Part shown: positions 16,286 to 25,938 of the stretch, piece after piece
How positions within the stretch are numbered: position 1 is the stretch's first letter
Layout: each line of letters starts with the position of its first letter
Assembly (NCBI GenBank): GCA_021811385.1
Contig: JAJZPC010000010.1
Coordinates: 1 to 49,641, forward strand
Direction: 5' to 3'
DNA length: 49,641 bases
Source of the DNA: Deltaproteobacteria bacterium
GTDB taxonomy: Bacteria > Desulfobacterota > Desulfobulbia > Desulfobulbales > Desulfurivibrionaceae
The notes under the pieces: model-generated
What the model saw: only the letters and a program-made list of their open reading frames with translations
Told to the model about the DNA's origin: nothing
Database searches by the model: none
Program-made: the position numbers and the translations under genes

Positions 16286-18874
16286 ATGGCCCTCCGTGAT
16301 TTCCTGAAAGGATTCTCCGCGCAACGCTGGTTCACGCCCAAGGCCTGCCGGCCTCTGCCCCTTGTTTTCTCCCAGTTTCGTGAGGTGCTCAAGGCTAACA
16401 ATCAGGCCCTCGAGATCATCGCCGACATGGGGGAAAAACTGAGCGGCGAGTATCTTTTCGATCTCCGTTATGTGGAATCCACGGTGGAGGAGATGATCGC
16501 GGCCATGCGCCGCGCCATTGCCGCAATCAATGTTCTGACCCAGGATCAGCACACGGCGCTCCAAGAGGTGTTTACTCCCATGGAGGCCAGGATCCGGGCG
16601 ATCCTCAACAAGCGGGATGACCGGGACGGCCCGCCCCTGCTCTGGCTTACGGAGATCGAGGACCGGCACTGGCCGCTGGTGGGCGGCAAGGCCGCGCATC
16701 TTTCCGAACTGCTCCACAACCCCCAGGTTCGGGTGCCGGAAGGATTCGTCATCACCGCCGGTCTGTTCCACGAAATCCTCGATTTGAACGGAATCAGACC
16801 GGAATTCGACCGGTTTGAGCAGCTGCTTTCCGAGCACCTTCCCGATGAAGAGGCGCTTGAGGCGTTGCGTTGTCTTCTCCAGGAAAAGGTGCTCCGCGCC
16901 GAGCCGCCCCCCGGATTTCTTGCTACGCTGGCCGAGGCCCTTCAGCAGCTTGCGGCCGACAGTCCGAGGGCTCTTTTTCTCGCGGTCCGCAGCAGCGCCC
17001 AGGAAGAGGACATGGATTTCTCCTTTGCCGGGCAGTTCCATTCCGAACTACAGGTTCCTCCCCAGGCGGAAGCGGTGTATCGCGCCTATCTCCAAGTGGC
17101 TGCCAGTCTGTTTGGCGCCAAGGCTATTGGTTACCGGCGCCAAGTTTTTCCGGAAGGCGGGACCATGTCCATTGCCGCCTGTTGCCAGCGGATGATTCCG
17201 GCCAAGGCCAGCGGCATCATCTATTCCATCGATCCCATGGACCCCGGTTCACAGAGCATGGTCGTGGTCGGCGCTTTGGGCCAGGGGCAGGCGGTGGTCG
17301 AGGGGCAGGTGCCCACGGATTTTTTCCGGCTCGGCAGGGGTGAGGCGCCGCAGGTCATTGAACGGGTTCTTGCCGCTAAACACGAAGCCCTGCTGCCGAC
17401 AGGCAACGCCGAAGGCGGGCTTGCCATGCAGGCGGTGCCGAACGGTCAGGCCGGGGCTCCTTGTCTGGACGAGCGGATTCTTTTCGAGCTTGCGGCAGTC
17501 GCCATCCATCTGGAAACGTTTTTCAAACGGCCCCAGGATATCGAATGGACCCTGGATCCGCAGGGCATTCTCTATATCCTGCAGTCCAGACCTCTGTTGA
17601 TTACGGAAAGCGAAAAAGGCAAGCCCCGGCTTTCCGAAAAACTCGAAGACTATGAGCTTATCGCCGCCGATGCGGGAAGGGTGGCCCAGCAGGGTATCGG
17701 CGCCGGGCCGGTCTTTTGGGTGGAAACCCTGGCCGATCTCAAGGAGTTCCCCGAGGGCGCGGTGCTGATCAGCCACCGTGACTCCTCCCAATACGTCCAG
17801 GTCATGCACCGGGCCGCGGCCATCGTCACCGAGGTGGGCAGCCCGACAAGCCACATGGCCACCCTCTGCCGCGAGCTGCGGGTTCCCTGTCTGGTGGGGG
17901 TTCCGGATATCTTGACCAAGGTGGTTCCCGGCGAGGAAATAACCGTGGATGCCGAGGACCGCCGGATTTACCGGGGCAGGGTGGTGGAACTTCTCACCTA
18001 TCAAGCGACCACCAGCATGGATCTGCACATGGCCCCGGAGTTTCGCATGCTGCGCCGTATTCTCCGGAACGTTTCCCGGTTGAATCTGGTTGACCCGCTG
18101 ATGCAGGATTTCAGGCCCGAAGGGTGCAAGACCTTCCACGACGTGCTGCGCTTCATCCACGAAACCGCGGTGCTCGAGCTGGTGGAGCTGGGGCGGGATG
18201 ACCGCTGCCTGCCCGGCGGCCTGGCAAGACGGCTGGAGCTGCCCATTCAGGCGGGGATTCTTGCCATCGACATCGGCGGCGGCATTGCCCCGGACGCCCC
18301 GCGCGATGCCATTCCATTTGCCGCCATCCGTTCGATCCCCTTCCGGGCCATCCTCCAGGGCATGCTCTTCCCCGGAGCCTGGCACCAGGAAACCATGCCG
18401 GTGAGCTTCAGGGACATGATGCACAGCATGATGACCACCCCGCAGGACACCCTTTCCGGGCAGTACACCGGCCACAACATCGCCATCATCAGCGAAACCT
18501 ATGTGAACCTCTGCTTCCGGTTCGGGTATCATTTCAACATCATCGACGCATTCTGCCACGACGTGGAGCGCGACAATCATATCTATTTCCGCTTTTTGGG
18601 CGGGGCCACGGACATTGCCAAGCGTTCGCGGCGGGCGACCCTCATCGCCACGATACTCGAGGCCTTTGATTTCAGCGTCAAAACCAGGGGGGATCTGGTC
18701 ATTGCCCGCACCGGCAATCTGGTCCAGAGTGAAATGGAGCGGACCCTGGATATCCTCGGCCGGTTGATCGGCTTTACCAGGCAGCTCGATGTGCAGATGA
18801 CGGACGACCAGGCTGTGGCCCGGTATGCCGAGGCGTTTCTCATGGGAGATTACGGCGTTGTTGCCGGAAAATAA
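16286..18874 (+). CDS. PEP-synthase-like dikinase paralogue P1 with novel C-terminal domain, 862 aa
   Basis: An N-terminal helical domain (about 25-115; NNQALEIIADMGEKLSGEYL) precedes a PEP-synthase/PPDK-type ATP-grasp domain (about 120-440). That domain carries Lys135 in VGGKAAHLSEL, Arg235 in LAVRSSAQEED, SFAGQFHSEL, SIDPMDP, and the closing DIEWTLD and LQSRP. The swivelling phosphohistidine domain (about 470-575) has His523 in GSPTSHMATLCREL. The C-terminal TIM barrel that binds PEP and pyruvate is absent. In its place are about 280 residues shared with three paralogues in this cluster (CKTFHDVLRFIHE from Cys614, RFGYHFNIIDA, NHIYFRFLGG, GFTRQLD). All residues needed to phosphorylate the histidine from ATP appear present; the final acceptor is unknown. 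The receiver gene follows after 20 nt. Confidence 0.88.
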   Translation: MALRDFLKGFSAQRWFTPKACRPLPLVFSQFREVLKANNQALEIIADMGEKLSGEYLFDLRYVESTVEEMIAAMRRAIAAINVLTQDQHTALQEVFTPMEARIRAILNKRDDRDGPPLLWLTEIEDRHWPLVGGKAAHLSELLHNPQVRVPEGFVITAGLFHEILDLNGIRPEFDRFEQLLSEHLPDEEALEALRCLLQEKVLRAEPPPGFLATLAEALQQLAADSPRALFLAVRSSAQEEDMDFSFAGQFHSELQVPPQAEAVYRAYLQVAASLFGAKAIGYRRQVFPEGGTMSIAACCQRMIPAKASGIIYSIDPMDPGSQSMVVVGALGQGQAVVEGQVPTDFFRLGRGEAPQVIERVLAAKHEALLPTGNAEGGLAMQAVPNGQAGAPCLDERILFELAAVAIHLETFFKRPQDIEWTLDPQGILYILQSRPLLITESEKGKPRLSEKLEDYELIAADAGRVAQQGIGAGPVFWVETLADLKEFPEGAVLISHRDSSQYVQVMHRAAAIVTEVGSPTSHMATLCRELRVPCLVGVPDILTKVVPGEEITVDAEDRRIYRGRVVELLTYQATTSMDLHMAPEFRMLRRILRNVSRLNLVDPLMQDFRPEGCKTFHDVLRFIHETAVLELVELGRDDRCLPGGLARRLELPIQAGILAIDIGGGIAPDAPRDAIPFAAIRSIPFRAILQGMLFPGAWHQETMPVSFRDMMHSMMTTPQDTLSGQYTGHNIAIISETYVNLCFRFGYHFNIIDAFCHDVERDNHIYFRFLGGATDIAKRSRRATLIATILEAFDFSVKTRGDLVIARTGNLVQSEMERTLDILGRLIGFTRQLDVQMTDDQAVARYAEAFLMGDYGVVAGK

Positions 18875-18894
18875 TAGGCAGGGAGGAAGAAACA

Positions 18895-19281
18895 ATGAGC
18901 GAGACAAACACGCGGCTTCTGGTGGTGGATGACGAACCCATTGTCGGCAAGCGGCTCAAGCAGGTGTTCGACAAAATAGGTTTCGCCATCGAAACCTATA
19001 CCGACTCGGCCGCGGCCCTTGCGGCCATGGCGGAAAAACCGTTTGACATCGTGGTGACCGATCTTAAGATGGAGGGGATTGACGGCATCGAGGTGCTCAA
19101 AAGGGTCCGGGCCATGAACCCCGATACCCGGGTGATCATCATCACCGGCTATGCCTCGCCGGACACGGCGGAACTCGCGGAACAGGAGGGGGTGTTCGCC
19201 TTTCTCGCCAAGCCGTTTAGGCTGGATGAATTGAAACAGGTCATTTACCGCGCCATCGAATCCGGCAGAGCCAAGGCATGA
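18895..19281 (+). CDS. Single-domain response regulator, 128 aa
   Basis: This is a stand-alone receiver with the acidic pair in VVDDEP, phospho-acceptor Asp56 in VVTDLKMEG, the conserved threonine in IITGYAS, and the Lys-Pro pair in FLAKPFRLDE. There is no output domain, so it probably acts through protein contacts, like CheY-type receivers. GGGAGGAAG precedes the start. The stop overlaps the start of the following histidine kinase (ATGA), which makes that kinase its presumed phosphodonor. It lies directly downstream of dikinase-like P1; a similar receiver precedes P4, which suggests that receivers and dikinase-like proteins work together. Confidence 0.93.
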   Translation: MSETNTRLLVVDDEPIVGKRLKQVFDKIGFAIETYTDSAAALAAMAEKPFDIVVTDLKMEGIDGIEVLKRVRAMNPDTRVIIITGYASPDTAELAEQEGVFAFLAKPFRLDELKQVIYRAIESGRAKA

Positions 19282-20777
19282 AACTCAATCTCCCCAAACC
19301 CCCGGCGACGCAGACGGCCAATCGGGCGGAAGCCTTGCCGCCCTGCCGGTTTCTCTTCCCCGGTGTCCGCTCCATCCGGGGAAAGCTTCTTTTCATGATC
19401 TCCATTGTCGCGGGCCTCGGCATCATCGCCACGGCCACCGCCACCTTTGCCCTGTGGCGCATGGAAGACAAGATCCGGATCATCGAATCGTTCTACGAGC
19501 TGAATCAGAAGGTGCTCGAGATCAGGCGTTTTGAAAAAAATTATTTCCTGTTCAACGACCGGAAGGATTTGCTGAACGCCCTGGACTATGTGGATCAGGT
19601 CAGGGCCGCCATGGTCGCGGGAAAGACGGTTCTCCTTGAAGATAAAAGCGAGCTGGAATCCTTATACGACAAGGATCTCGGCGAGTACGAAGCCATTTCC
19701 CGGCGGCTGCTCCAGGACGGATTGTCTCCCCAAAACAAGCAATCCCTGGAAAATGCCCTGCGCAAACACGGCCAGGACATCACCAAGTCCATTTTTGACG
19801 TGGATGCCAAGGCGCGGGTGCGGGTGGAACGCGAGGTCGCGGGCTACCAGAAAACCGCGGTGCTCATCCTCGCCCTGGCTGTCGGCCTGGGCTCCGTGCT
19901 GATCATCTATATGATGCGCTGGATCATGCGGCCCCTTTCCGCCATCCGCGAGGCATCGGCCAGGATCATGCAGGGAGAGATGAGCTCCATTCCGATGAAT
20001 AATGACGTTCGCTGTTCGGTGGAAGGAATCGAACTGGTCAACTCCCTGAACCTCATGCTTCAGGCCATAAATGTCAAGCAACACCAGCTGGTGCAGTCGG
20101 AAAAGCTCGCGGCCATCGGCAAGGTTACCGCCGGCATCGCCCACGAGATCAACAATCCCTTGAACAATATCTCGCTCACCGCCGAGGTGCTGCTGGAGGA
20201 TCTTCCCAATCTTGCCTGCAGCGAAAGGATGGACATGGTGCGCGATATCCTGGTCCAGTCGGACCGGGCCCGGGAGGTGGTGCACCATCTGCTGGAGTTC
20301 TCCCGCACCCGCAAATCCAATATCATGGCGCCGGTCGATCTGGTGGCGCTGATGGAAAGCTCCATCACCCTGGTGAAGAATCAGTTTCGTCTGGGCGGCA
20401 TCATCTACCGTTACGACCATCCCGATCAGCCGGTGCTGGTCAGCGGCAATTCCAACCATTTGCAGCAGGTGCTGGTCAATCTGATGTTGAACGCGGTCCA
20501 GGCCATGCAGCCCGATGGGTGTCTTGACCTTGTCGTGAACGGCCAGGGGAACGAGGCGCGGATCGTGGTCCGCGACACCGGGGGCGGCATCGCACCCGAG
20601 GCGTTGACCCACATCTTTGATCCGTTCTTCACCACCAAGAACGAGGGCACCGGTCTCGGCCTCTCCTTGAGCTACGCCATTGTCAAGGACCATGGCGGCG
20701 ACATCGAGGTGGCAAGCGAGCCCGGCAAGGGAACGACCTTCACCATCACCTTTCCCCGTTTGCTCAAGGACGCCTGA
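19278..20777 (+). CDS. Membrane sensor histidine kinase with HAMP, 499 aa
   Basis: A proline-rich cytoplasmic tail of about 37 residues leads to TM1 (LLFMISIVAGLGIIATATAT). A periplasmic helical sensor domain (about 60-188) contains the segment EIRRFEKNYFLFNDRKDL, then TM2 (TAVLILALAVGLGSVLIIYM). A HAMP linker (RPLSAIREASARIMQGEM) and the HisKA domain follow, with His289 in GIAHEINNPLNNISL. The HATPase domain closes the protein (DTGGGIAPEA, GTGLGLSLSYAI). The FEKNYFL region resembles helical four-bundle sensors of the HBM/chemoreceptor type. The second kinase of this cluster has the same signature (AEKNYFLYGD), so both may read related signals. It overlaps the receiver before it and is separated from P2 by one nucleotide. 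Confidence 0.93.
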   Translation: MKLNLPKPPATQTANRAEALPPCRFLFPGVRSIRGKLLFMISIVAGLGIIATATATFALWRMEDKIRIIESFYELNQKVLEIRRFEKNYFLFNDRKDLLNALDYVDQVRAAMVAGKTVLLEDKSELESLYDKDLGEYEAISRRLLQDGLSPQNKQSLENALRKHGQDITKSIFDVDAKARVRVEREVAGYQKTAVLILALAVGLGSVLIIYMMRWIMRPLSAIREASARIMQGEMSSIPMNNDVRCSVEGIELVNSLNLMLQAINVKQHQLVQSEKLAAIGKVTAGIAHEINNPLNNISLTAEVLLEDLPNLACSERMDMVRDILVQSDRAREVVHHLLEFSRTRKSNIMAPVDLVALMESSITLVKNQFRLGGIIYRYDHPDQPVLVSGNSNHLQQVLVNLMLNAVQAMQPDGCLDLVVNGQGNEARIVVRDTGGGIAPEALTHIFDPFFTTKNEGTGLGLSLSYAIVKDHGGDIEVASEPGKGTTFTITFPRLLKDA

Positions 20778-20778
20778 G

Positions 20779-23325
20779 ATGCATTTCCCCGCCAATCCCT
20801 TCTCCAACACGGCAAAGGAAGAACCGGCCTCGTTTGCCGTCTCCTTCCGGCTCTTCCGCCGTCTGCTTTTCCTGAACAACGCGGTGCTGGAAAAGATCGG
20901 CCGCATGGAAGGGGCCCTGGCCGGAGAATATGTCTTTGACCGGAGATTCCTGAGCGAGGCGGTGGCCGGGTTGAACGAGCTGGTGCGGGAGGTGGTCTCC
21001 TGTCTGGGCAGCCTGACCGGCAACCGCTATCTTCTCCTGTACGACCGCTACGAGGAGATTGCCGGGAAACTTTCCGCGCTGGCCCTGGATTATGCCGGTC
21101 CGTATGACCGCAATCTCACCCTGGCCTATGACCTGCTCAACAGCGATTTCGAGGAGTTGGTGGGGGCCAAGAACGCAACTTTAAGCGAGATCCGCAACCG
21201 GCTGCATCTTCGGACCCCGGATGGCTTTGCCATTACCGTTGCCGCGTACCGCGAATTCATGGAGGCAAACGATCTCTTTGCCCGGATCGACGCCATCCTC
21301 GCCGCACCGGGCAGCAGCCGCAAGCACGGCGAACGCATCGCGGGATCGCTGCGGCAGGCTCGCTTTCCGGAGCGGCTGGTGGCGGCGGTGCAAGAGGAGC
21401 TGCGCCAATTGCTCAATCGGGCAGGCGGCCCGGTACCCTTGGCGGTCCGCTCAAGCGGGGTGGGCGAGGATGCCGAAACCCGCAGCTTTGCCGGGCAGTT
21501 CCATTCGGTGCTCAAGGTAAGGCCCGAGTTGTCCTCGGTGCTCGACGCCTACCGGCAGGTGATCGCTTCCCGCTTTTCGGTCGCGGCCCTGGACTATCTT
21601 GGCTCAAAGGCCGACAGCCGGGACATCCCCATGGCTGCCGGGGTGCAACCGATGGTCCAATCCCGGGTCGCGGGGGTGACCTACAGCCGTGACCCGGAAG
21701 CGCCGGAAAAAAATCAGCTGCTCGTCACCTCCCTGCGCGGCGCTGCCCACGATCTGGTGTCCGGACGCAGACAAGCCGACCGTTTTATCATGAGCAGGGT
21801 CTGGCCGTTTGTTCCGCTGACCAGCGAGATCGTCATGCCGGATTCCTTTCCCGCCACCAGGGAAGCGCTCGACCTGCTGCCCAGCGGCCTGCGGCGCGGC
21901 TCGGCAACGGTAACGCCCAAGGAGCTGGCCAGGCTTGCCGAGCAGGCGTTGCTGCTGGAAAAGAGCTTTGGCGAACCCCAGGATATCGAATGGGCCTTGA
22001 CGGACGAACCGGTGATCTTGCAGAGCCGTCCCTTGTCCCTGCCCGCCAAACCGCCGCCGCTTCCAGGCGAGCTGGCCGCCGAGCTGGCCGCGGCCACTCC
22101 GCTCATGTCCGGGAAAGGGCAGGTCGCCCACCTTGGCATTGCCACGGGGAGGGTGGTGCATGTGGATCAGAACACCGACCCGGAGCAGTTTCCGGTGGGC
22201 GCCATCGCCGTGGCCCGTTTCCCCAGCCCGCAATTGAGCCCCATTGTCTGGCGGGCCGCCGCCATGATCACCGAGATCGGCGGCCCCACCGGGCATCTGG
22301 CCACCATTGCCCGGGAATATCGGACCCCGGCCCTGTTCGGAACCGGCGATGCCGTCAAGCTTCTCGCCGAGGGGGCGGAGGTCACGGTGGATGTGGAAAA
22401 CAAGCAGGTGTATCAAGGGATCATCGAAGGGCTGGTCCGGTTGCACGGCGCGGAAGAGGATGAGTACCGCGCCTCCCAGGAGTTGCGGATTCTGCGCCGC
22501 ATCCTGCGCTGGGTGGCGCCCATCACCCTCGCCGATCCGACCTCCGCCGGGTTCAAGGCGGAAAATTGCCATACCTTCCACGACATCCTCCGTTTTGCCC
22601 ACGAAAAGGCCATTGACGCGCTGATCCATTTCCACGCGGACACAAGCGGCTCCCAGGAGGAGCTGAGCCGGCCGGTGCAGCTGCCGATCCCGCTTAAATT
22701 GCGGGTCATCGACTTGGGCTCGGGACTCAAGCCCGAAGCGCCGCCAAGGGGAGCAATCAGCATGGCGATGCTGAACAGCAGGCCGCTGAACGCCATTCTC
22801 CAGGGCTTTCTCAAGGATGACCAAGGGGGCAAGGAGGCCGCACCGCTGGGATTCAGGGATATCCTCTCCGGGATCAGCAAGCCGTTGGCCCTGCTCACCG
22901 GGCCCGCCTATCCGGGCGACAATTTGGGGATCATTGCCGATCATTACTGCAACCTCTGCCTGCGTCTCGGGTATCACCTCAACGTGGTGGACGCCTACAT
23001 GTCGCCGGACCCGGACAACAACTACATCTACTTCCGTTTTGCCGGAGGGATGGCCGAGAAGGCCAAGCGTGAGTGGCGGGCCCGCTTGATCGGCGCCATT
23101 CTCTCAGGCCTCTATTTCAAGGTGGAACGCACCGGTGATCTGGTGATCGCCAAGGCCAGGAACCTCGATATCCCGAGGATGGAACGGGTGCTGGGCCGGT
23201 TGGGCGAGCTGATCTCCTTCACCCGCCAGCTTGACGTGCGGATGCGCGACGAGACAGCCATCGAGCAGTTCTTCCAGCGTTTCCTGGCAAGTGTCAGGCA
23301 GGATCAGACCGGGGAGGATGGGTAG
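20779..23325 (+). CDS. PEP-synthase-like dikinase paralogue P2, 848 aa
   Basis: The layout equals that of P1: helical N-terminal domain (LLFLNNAVLEKIGRMEGALA), ATP-grasp domain with Lys131 in VGAKNATLSEI and LAVRSSGVGED/SFAGQFHSVL, closing DIEWALT and LQSRP, then the phosphohistidine domain with His506 in GGPTGHLATIAREY. The C-terminal shared domain follows (CHTFHDILRFAHEKA, RLGYHLNVVDAYMSP, NYIYFRFAGG, SFTRQLD). The usual glycine-rich GLG motif after the DP motif is degenerate here (LRGAAHDLVSGRR), so nucleotide handling may differ from P1. I start at ATG MHFPANPF, one nucleotide after the kinase stop; the open frame upstream is an antiparallel-frame artefact. The stop is immediately followed by the GTG of P3. 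Confidence 0.87.
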   Translation: MHFPANPFSNTAKEEPASFAVSFRLFRRLLFLNNAVLEKIGRMEGALAGEYVFDRRFLSEAVAGLNELVREVVSCLGSLTGNRYLLLYDRYEEIAGKLSALALDYAGPYDRNLTLAYDLLNSDFEELVGAKNATLSEIRNRLHLRTPDGFAITVAAYREFMEANDLFARIDAILAAPGSSRKHGERIAGSLRQARFPERLVAAVQEELRQLLNRAGGPVPLAVRSSGVGEDAETRSFAGQFHSVLKVRPELSSVLDAYRQVIASRFSVAALDYLGSKADSRDIPMAAGVQPMVQSRVAGVTYSRDPEAPEKNQLLVTSLRGAAHDLVSGRRQADRFIMSRVWPFVPLTSEIVMPDSFPATREALDLLPSGLRRGSATVTPKELARLAEQALLLEKSFGEPQDIEWALTDEPVILQSRPLSLPAKPPPLPGELAAELAAATPLMSGKGQVAHLGIATGRVVHVDQNTDPEQFPVGAIAVARFPSPQLSPIVWRAAAMITEIGGPTGHLATIAREYRTPALFGTGDAVKLLAEGAEVTVDVENKQVYQGIIEGLVRLHGAEEDEYRASQELRILRRILRWVAPITLADPTSAGFKAENCHTFHDILRFAHEKAIDALIHFHADTSGSQEELSRPVQLPIPLKLRVIDLGSGLKPEAPPRGAISMAMLNSRPLNAILQGFLKDDQGGKEAAPLGFRDILSGISKPLALLTGPAYPGDNLGIIADHYCNLCLRLGYHLNVVDAYMSPDPDNNYIYFRFAGGMAEKAKREWRARLIGAILSGLYFKVERTGDLVIAKARNLDIPRMERVLGRLGELISFTRQLDVRMRDETAIEQFFQRFLASVRQDQTGEDG

Positions 23326-25926
23326 GTGCGCCGCTGGTTCAGCCGGAAAATCACCAAGTTGCGGGAGATTCGCCGGCAACGGAAGGCGGATTCGCAGCAC
23401 CTGCTCAAGGCGCGCTATCATGTGTTCCGCTCTCTTCTCGCCGGGAACAACCGGGCCGTGGATTGTCTCACCGAGATCAGCATCCACCTGCGGATGCAGG
23501 GCGATCCCGCCGGTCTTGCCAAGCTTGTCCGGAGGCTGGTCGAGGAAACCGCCGAGATGGTTGCCCGGCTGGAGACCCTGGCCGGAGACCGGTACCGGGG
23601 GTTGTTTGGTGCCCATCAGGCCATAAGCCAAGGCATTCAGGAAATACTCACCCGGCTCGCCTCGCCGGAACATCTTCCCTGTGTGCTGCCGCTGGCCCAG
23701 ATCCATGGCGGTCTTGCGGGCCAAACCGGCAACAAGGCCGCGACCCTGGCCGAACTGCGCAAGAACGGCCTGCCGGCGCCGGATGGCTTTGTGATTACCC
23801 TGGCCGGTTGCCGTTTTTTTCTCGAACAGACGGGACTCTCCCTGGAGCTTGTCCATCTGCTGGCCACCCTCGGCGCTGACAAGGAAAAGCATGTTTCCGG
23901 TGCCACCGCCGCCCAGGTGCAGTCCTTGATCACCCAAGCGGTGATACCACCACCCCTGGCCGAGGAGATTACCGATGCGGCCCGCGCTTTCCTGAAAAAC
24001 GGCAAATCCCTGGCGGTGCGCAGCAGCAGTATCAGCGAGGATGGCAGCCGCCATTCCTTTGCCGGGCAATTCAGCTCGGTGCTCAATGTCCGCGACGAGG
24101 CGCAGTTTCTCACGGCGTTCAAACAGGTGGTGGCCAGTAATTTCAACGCCCGCAGCCTTGCCTACCGGCTCAACGCCGGGCTGGACCCCCTGCGTTTCGA
24201 CATGGCGGTGCTGTGCCTGGAGATGGTGGAGGCCAGGGCGGCGGGCGTTTTGCTGACCCGCTCTCCCCAGGAGCCGGAAAGCGGGCTGATGCTGGTCAGC
24301 GCGGTGCCCGGCCTGGGCGAGGCAGCGGTCTCCGGCAGCGCCGCCGCGGATCTCTATCTGGTCGGAGCGGACGGCAGGGTGGATTGGGCCCGTTCCACCA
24401 TCGCCAATAAGGAACGCTTGCTGGTCTGCGAGGAAGCGGGCGGGGTGGCCTGGCGCGAGCTTCCCCCGGAGGCCCGTCAGCAGCCGGTGCTCAACGAGGC
24501 GGAACTGCGGGCCCTGGCCGGTTGGGGCAGGGAACTGGAAAGGCGCGAGGGGCTGCCCCTGGACCTGGAATGGGCGGTGGACCGGGCAGGAGCGGTGGTC
24601 ATTCTCCAGGTGCGTCCCATGACCACCATGGGCATCCAGGCCACGGACGACCGGCGGGAAGAGTCCCCGGCTCTGGCCCATGGGGTAATCGCCTCGGGGG
24701 GGCGTGCCACCGGCCGGGTCTTGGTGGTGAAAGGGAAAAAGGCTTTCGAGGATATCCCCCAAGAACCGTTGGTCCTGGTCATGCAGCAGAGCTTTGTCGA
24801 GGCGGCCAACCTCCTGGGGCAGGTGGCGGCGGTGCTGGTGGAGCTGGGCAGTCCGGCCGATCATCTGGCCTGCGTGGCCCGGGAACAGCAGACCCCGATG
24901 GTGTGCGGGGTGAAGGATGGTCCCAGCCTCTTGCAAGACGGGCAGTGGATCACCGTGGACGGCGGCCATGGCAGGGTGTACCAGGCCACGGCCACGGAGA
25001 TCGGTGCCACGGAAAAGGCTTGGCAAAATGGCCCGCCTGCAGCCCGCATGATGCCCGTGCCGCTGCCGCCGCTGCACCGGGAGCTGCAGGAGCTGGTCAC
25101 GGTGCTCCATCTCACCGATGCCTACGGCCCCACCTTTTCCATTGTCGAATGCAAGTCGCTCCACGATATCGTCCGCTTTGTCCATGAAAAGGCGGTGCTG
25201 TCCATGTTCCACGCCGGTGACGAAATGCTGGAGGAAGACCTCGGCGTGGTGCATGCCATCGACTCGCCGGTGCCTTTCTTTGTCAGCGTCATCGACATGG
25301 GCGGCGGCTTGGCCGCGACCGGGGTGCAACGCCGCAGGATTCCGCCGGAATCCGTGGTCTCCCGTCCCTTTCAGGCGCTGTGGCAGGGGATCACCACCCC
25401 GGGTTTGCATTGGGGGCCTCCGCCCGGCGGGACGCCCATGGGCTCGGTGATGTCTTCCTTTATCACCGACCAGAAATCGGAGCGGCCCATCGGCATGCCC
25501 AATTACGCCATGGTCAGCCGCGATTATTGCAACATGAACGCCCGCATGGATTTTCATTTCATCATGATCGATGCGGTTGCATCCCCGGAGCCGCGCAGCA
25601 ACCATATCAAGTTTCGTTTCAAGGGCGGCGGCACCTCCCTTGCACGGCGGCGGCGGCGCGCCCTGTGTATCGGGGAGATCTTTGAGCAGTATGGTTTTTC
25701 CGTTGATGTCAAGGAGGATCTGGTCAACGCCTCGCTCCAGGGGGCGGCCAGGGAGGCCATCGAGGAAAAACTGGTGATGGTCGGCAGAATTCTGGGTTTT
25801 ACCAGACTGCTGGATGCGGCCATGGGCGACGATGCGATGATCCCCGCGGTGGCCCGTGCGTTTATGGAAGGGGATTACACGCTTTCCGGCCTGACGCACA
25901 ACAAGGAACTCGCCCAGGCCGGCTGA
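23326..25926 (+). CDS. PEP-synthase-like dikinase paralogue P3 (most diverged), 866 aa
   Basis: It starts with GTG directly abutting the P2 stop (TAGGTG), with a GGAGG ribosome site in the end of P2. It has a basic N-terminus (VRRWFSRKITKLREIRRQRK), a helical region, and the ATP-grasp domain with Lys137 in TGNKAATLAEL, LAVRSSSISED and SFAGQFSSVL. The usual DP of GVxFTxDP reads SP (LTRSPQEP). The phosphohistidine domain has His513 in GSPADHLACVARE. The C-terminal domain keeps CKSLHDIVRFVHEKA and GFTRLLD, but RFGYHFN has become RMDFHFI and FRFxGG reads FRFKGG. It is therefore the most diverged copy, possibly with a different acceptor. Thirteen nucleotides separate its stop codon from the first DUF202 gene. 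Confidence 0.86.
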   Translation: MRRWFSRKITKLREIRRQRKADSQHLLKARYHVFRSLLAGNNRAVDCLTEISIHLRMQGDPAGLAKLVRRLVEETAEMVARLETLAGDRYRGLFGAHQAISQGIQEILTRLASPEHLPCVLPLAQIHGGLAGQTGNKAATLAELRKNGLPAPDGFVITLAGCRFFLEQTGLSLELVHLLATLGADKEKHVSGATAAQVQSLITQAVIPPPLAEEITDAARAFLKNGKSLAVRSSSISEDGSRHSFAGQFSSVLNVRDEAQFLTAFKQVVASNFNARSLAYRLNAGLDPLRFDMAVLCLEMVEARAAGVLLTRSPQEPESGLMLVSAVPGLGEAAVSGSAAADLYLVGADGRVDWARSTIANKERLLVCEEAGGVAWRELPPEARQQPVLNEAELRALAGWGRELERREGLPLDLEWAVDRAGAVVILQVRPMTTMGIQATDDRREESPALAHGVIASGGRATGRVLVVKGKKAFEDIPQEPLVLVMQQSFVEAANLLGQVAAVLVELGSPADHLACVAREQQTPMVCGVKDGPSLLQDGQWITVDGGHGRVYQATATEIGATEKAWQNGPPAARMMPVPLPPLHRELQELVTVLHLTDAYGPTFSIVECKSLHDIVRFVHEKAVLSMFHAGDEMLEEDLGVVHAIDSPVPFFVSVIDMGGGLAATGVQRRRIPPESVVSRPFQALWQGITTPGLHWGPPPGGTPMGSVMSSFITDQKSERPIGMPNYAMVSRDYCNMNARMDFHFIMIDAVASPEPRSNHIKFRFKGGGTSLARRRRRALCIGEIFEQYGFSVDVKEDLVNASLQGAAREAIEEKLVMVGRILGFTRLLDAAMGDDAMIPAVARAFMEGDYTLSGLTHNKELAQAG

Positions 25927-25938
25927 CGAGACAAGGAT

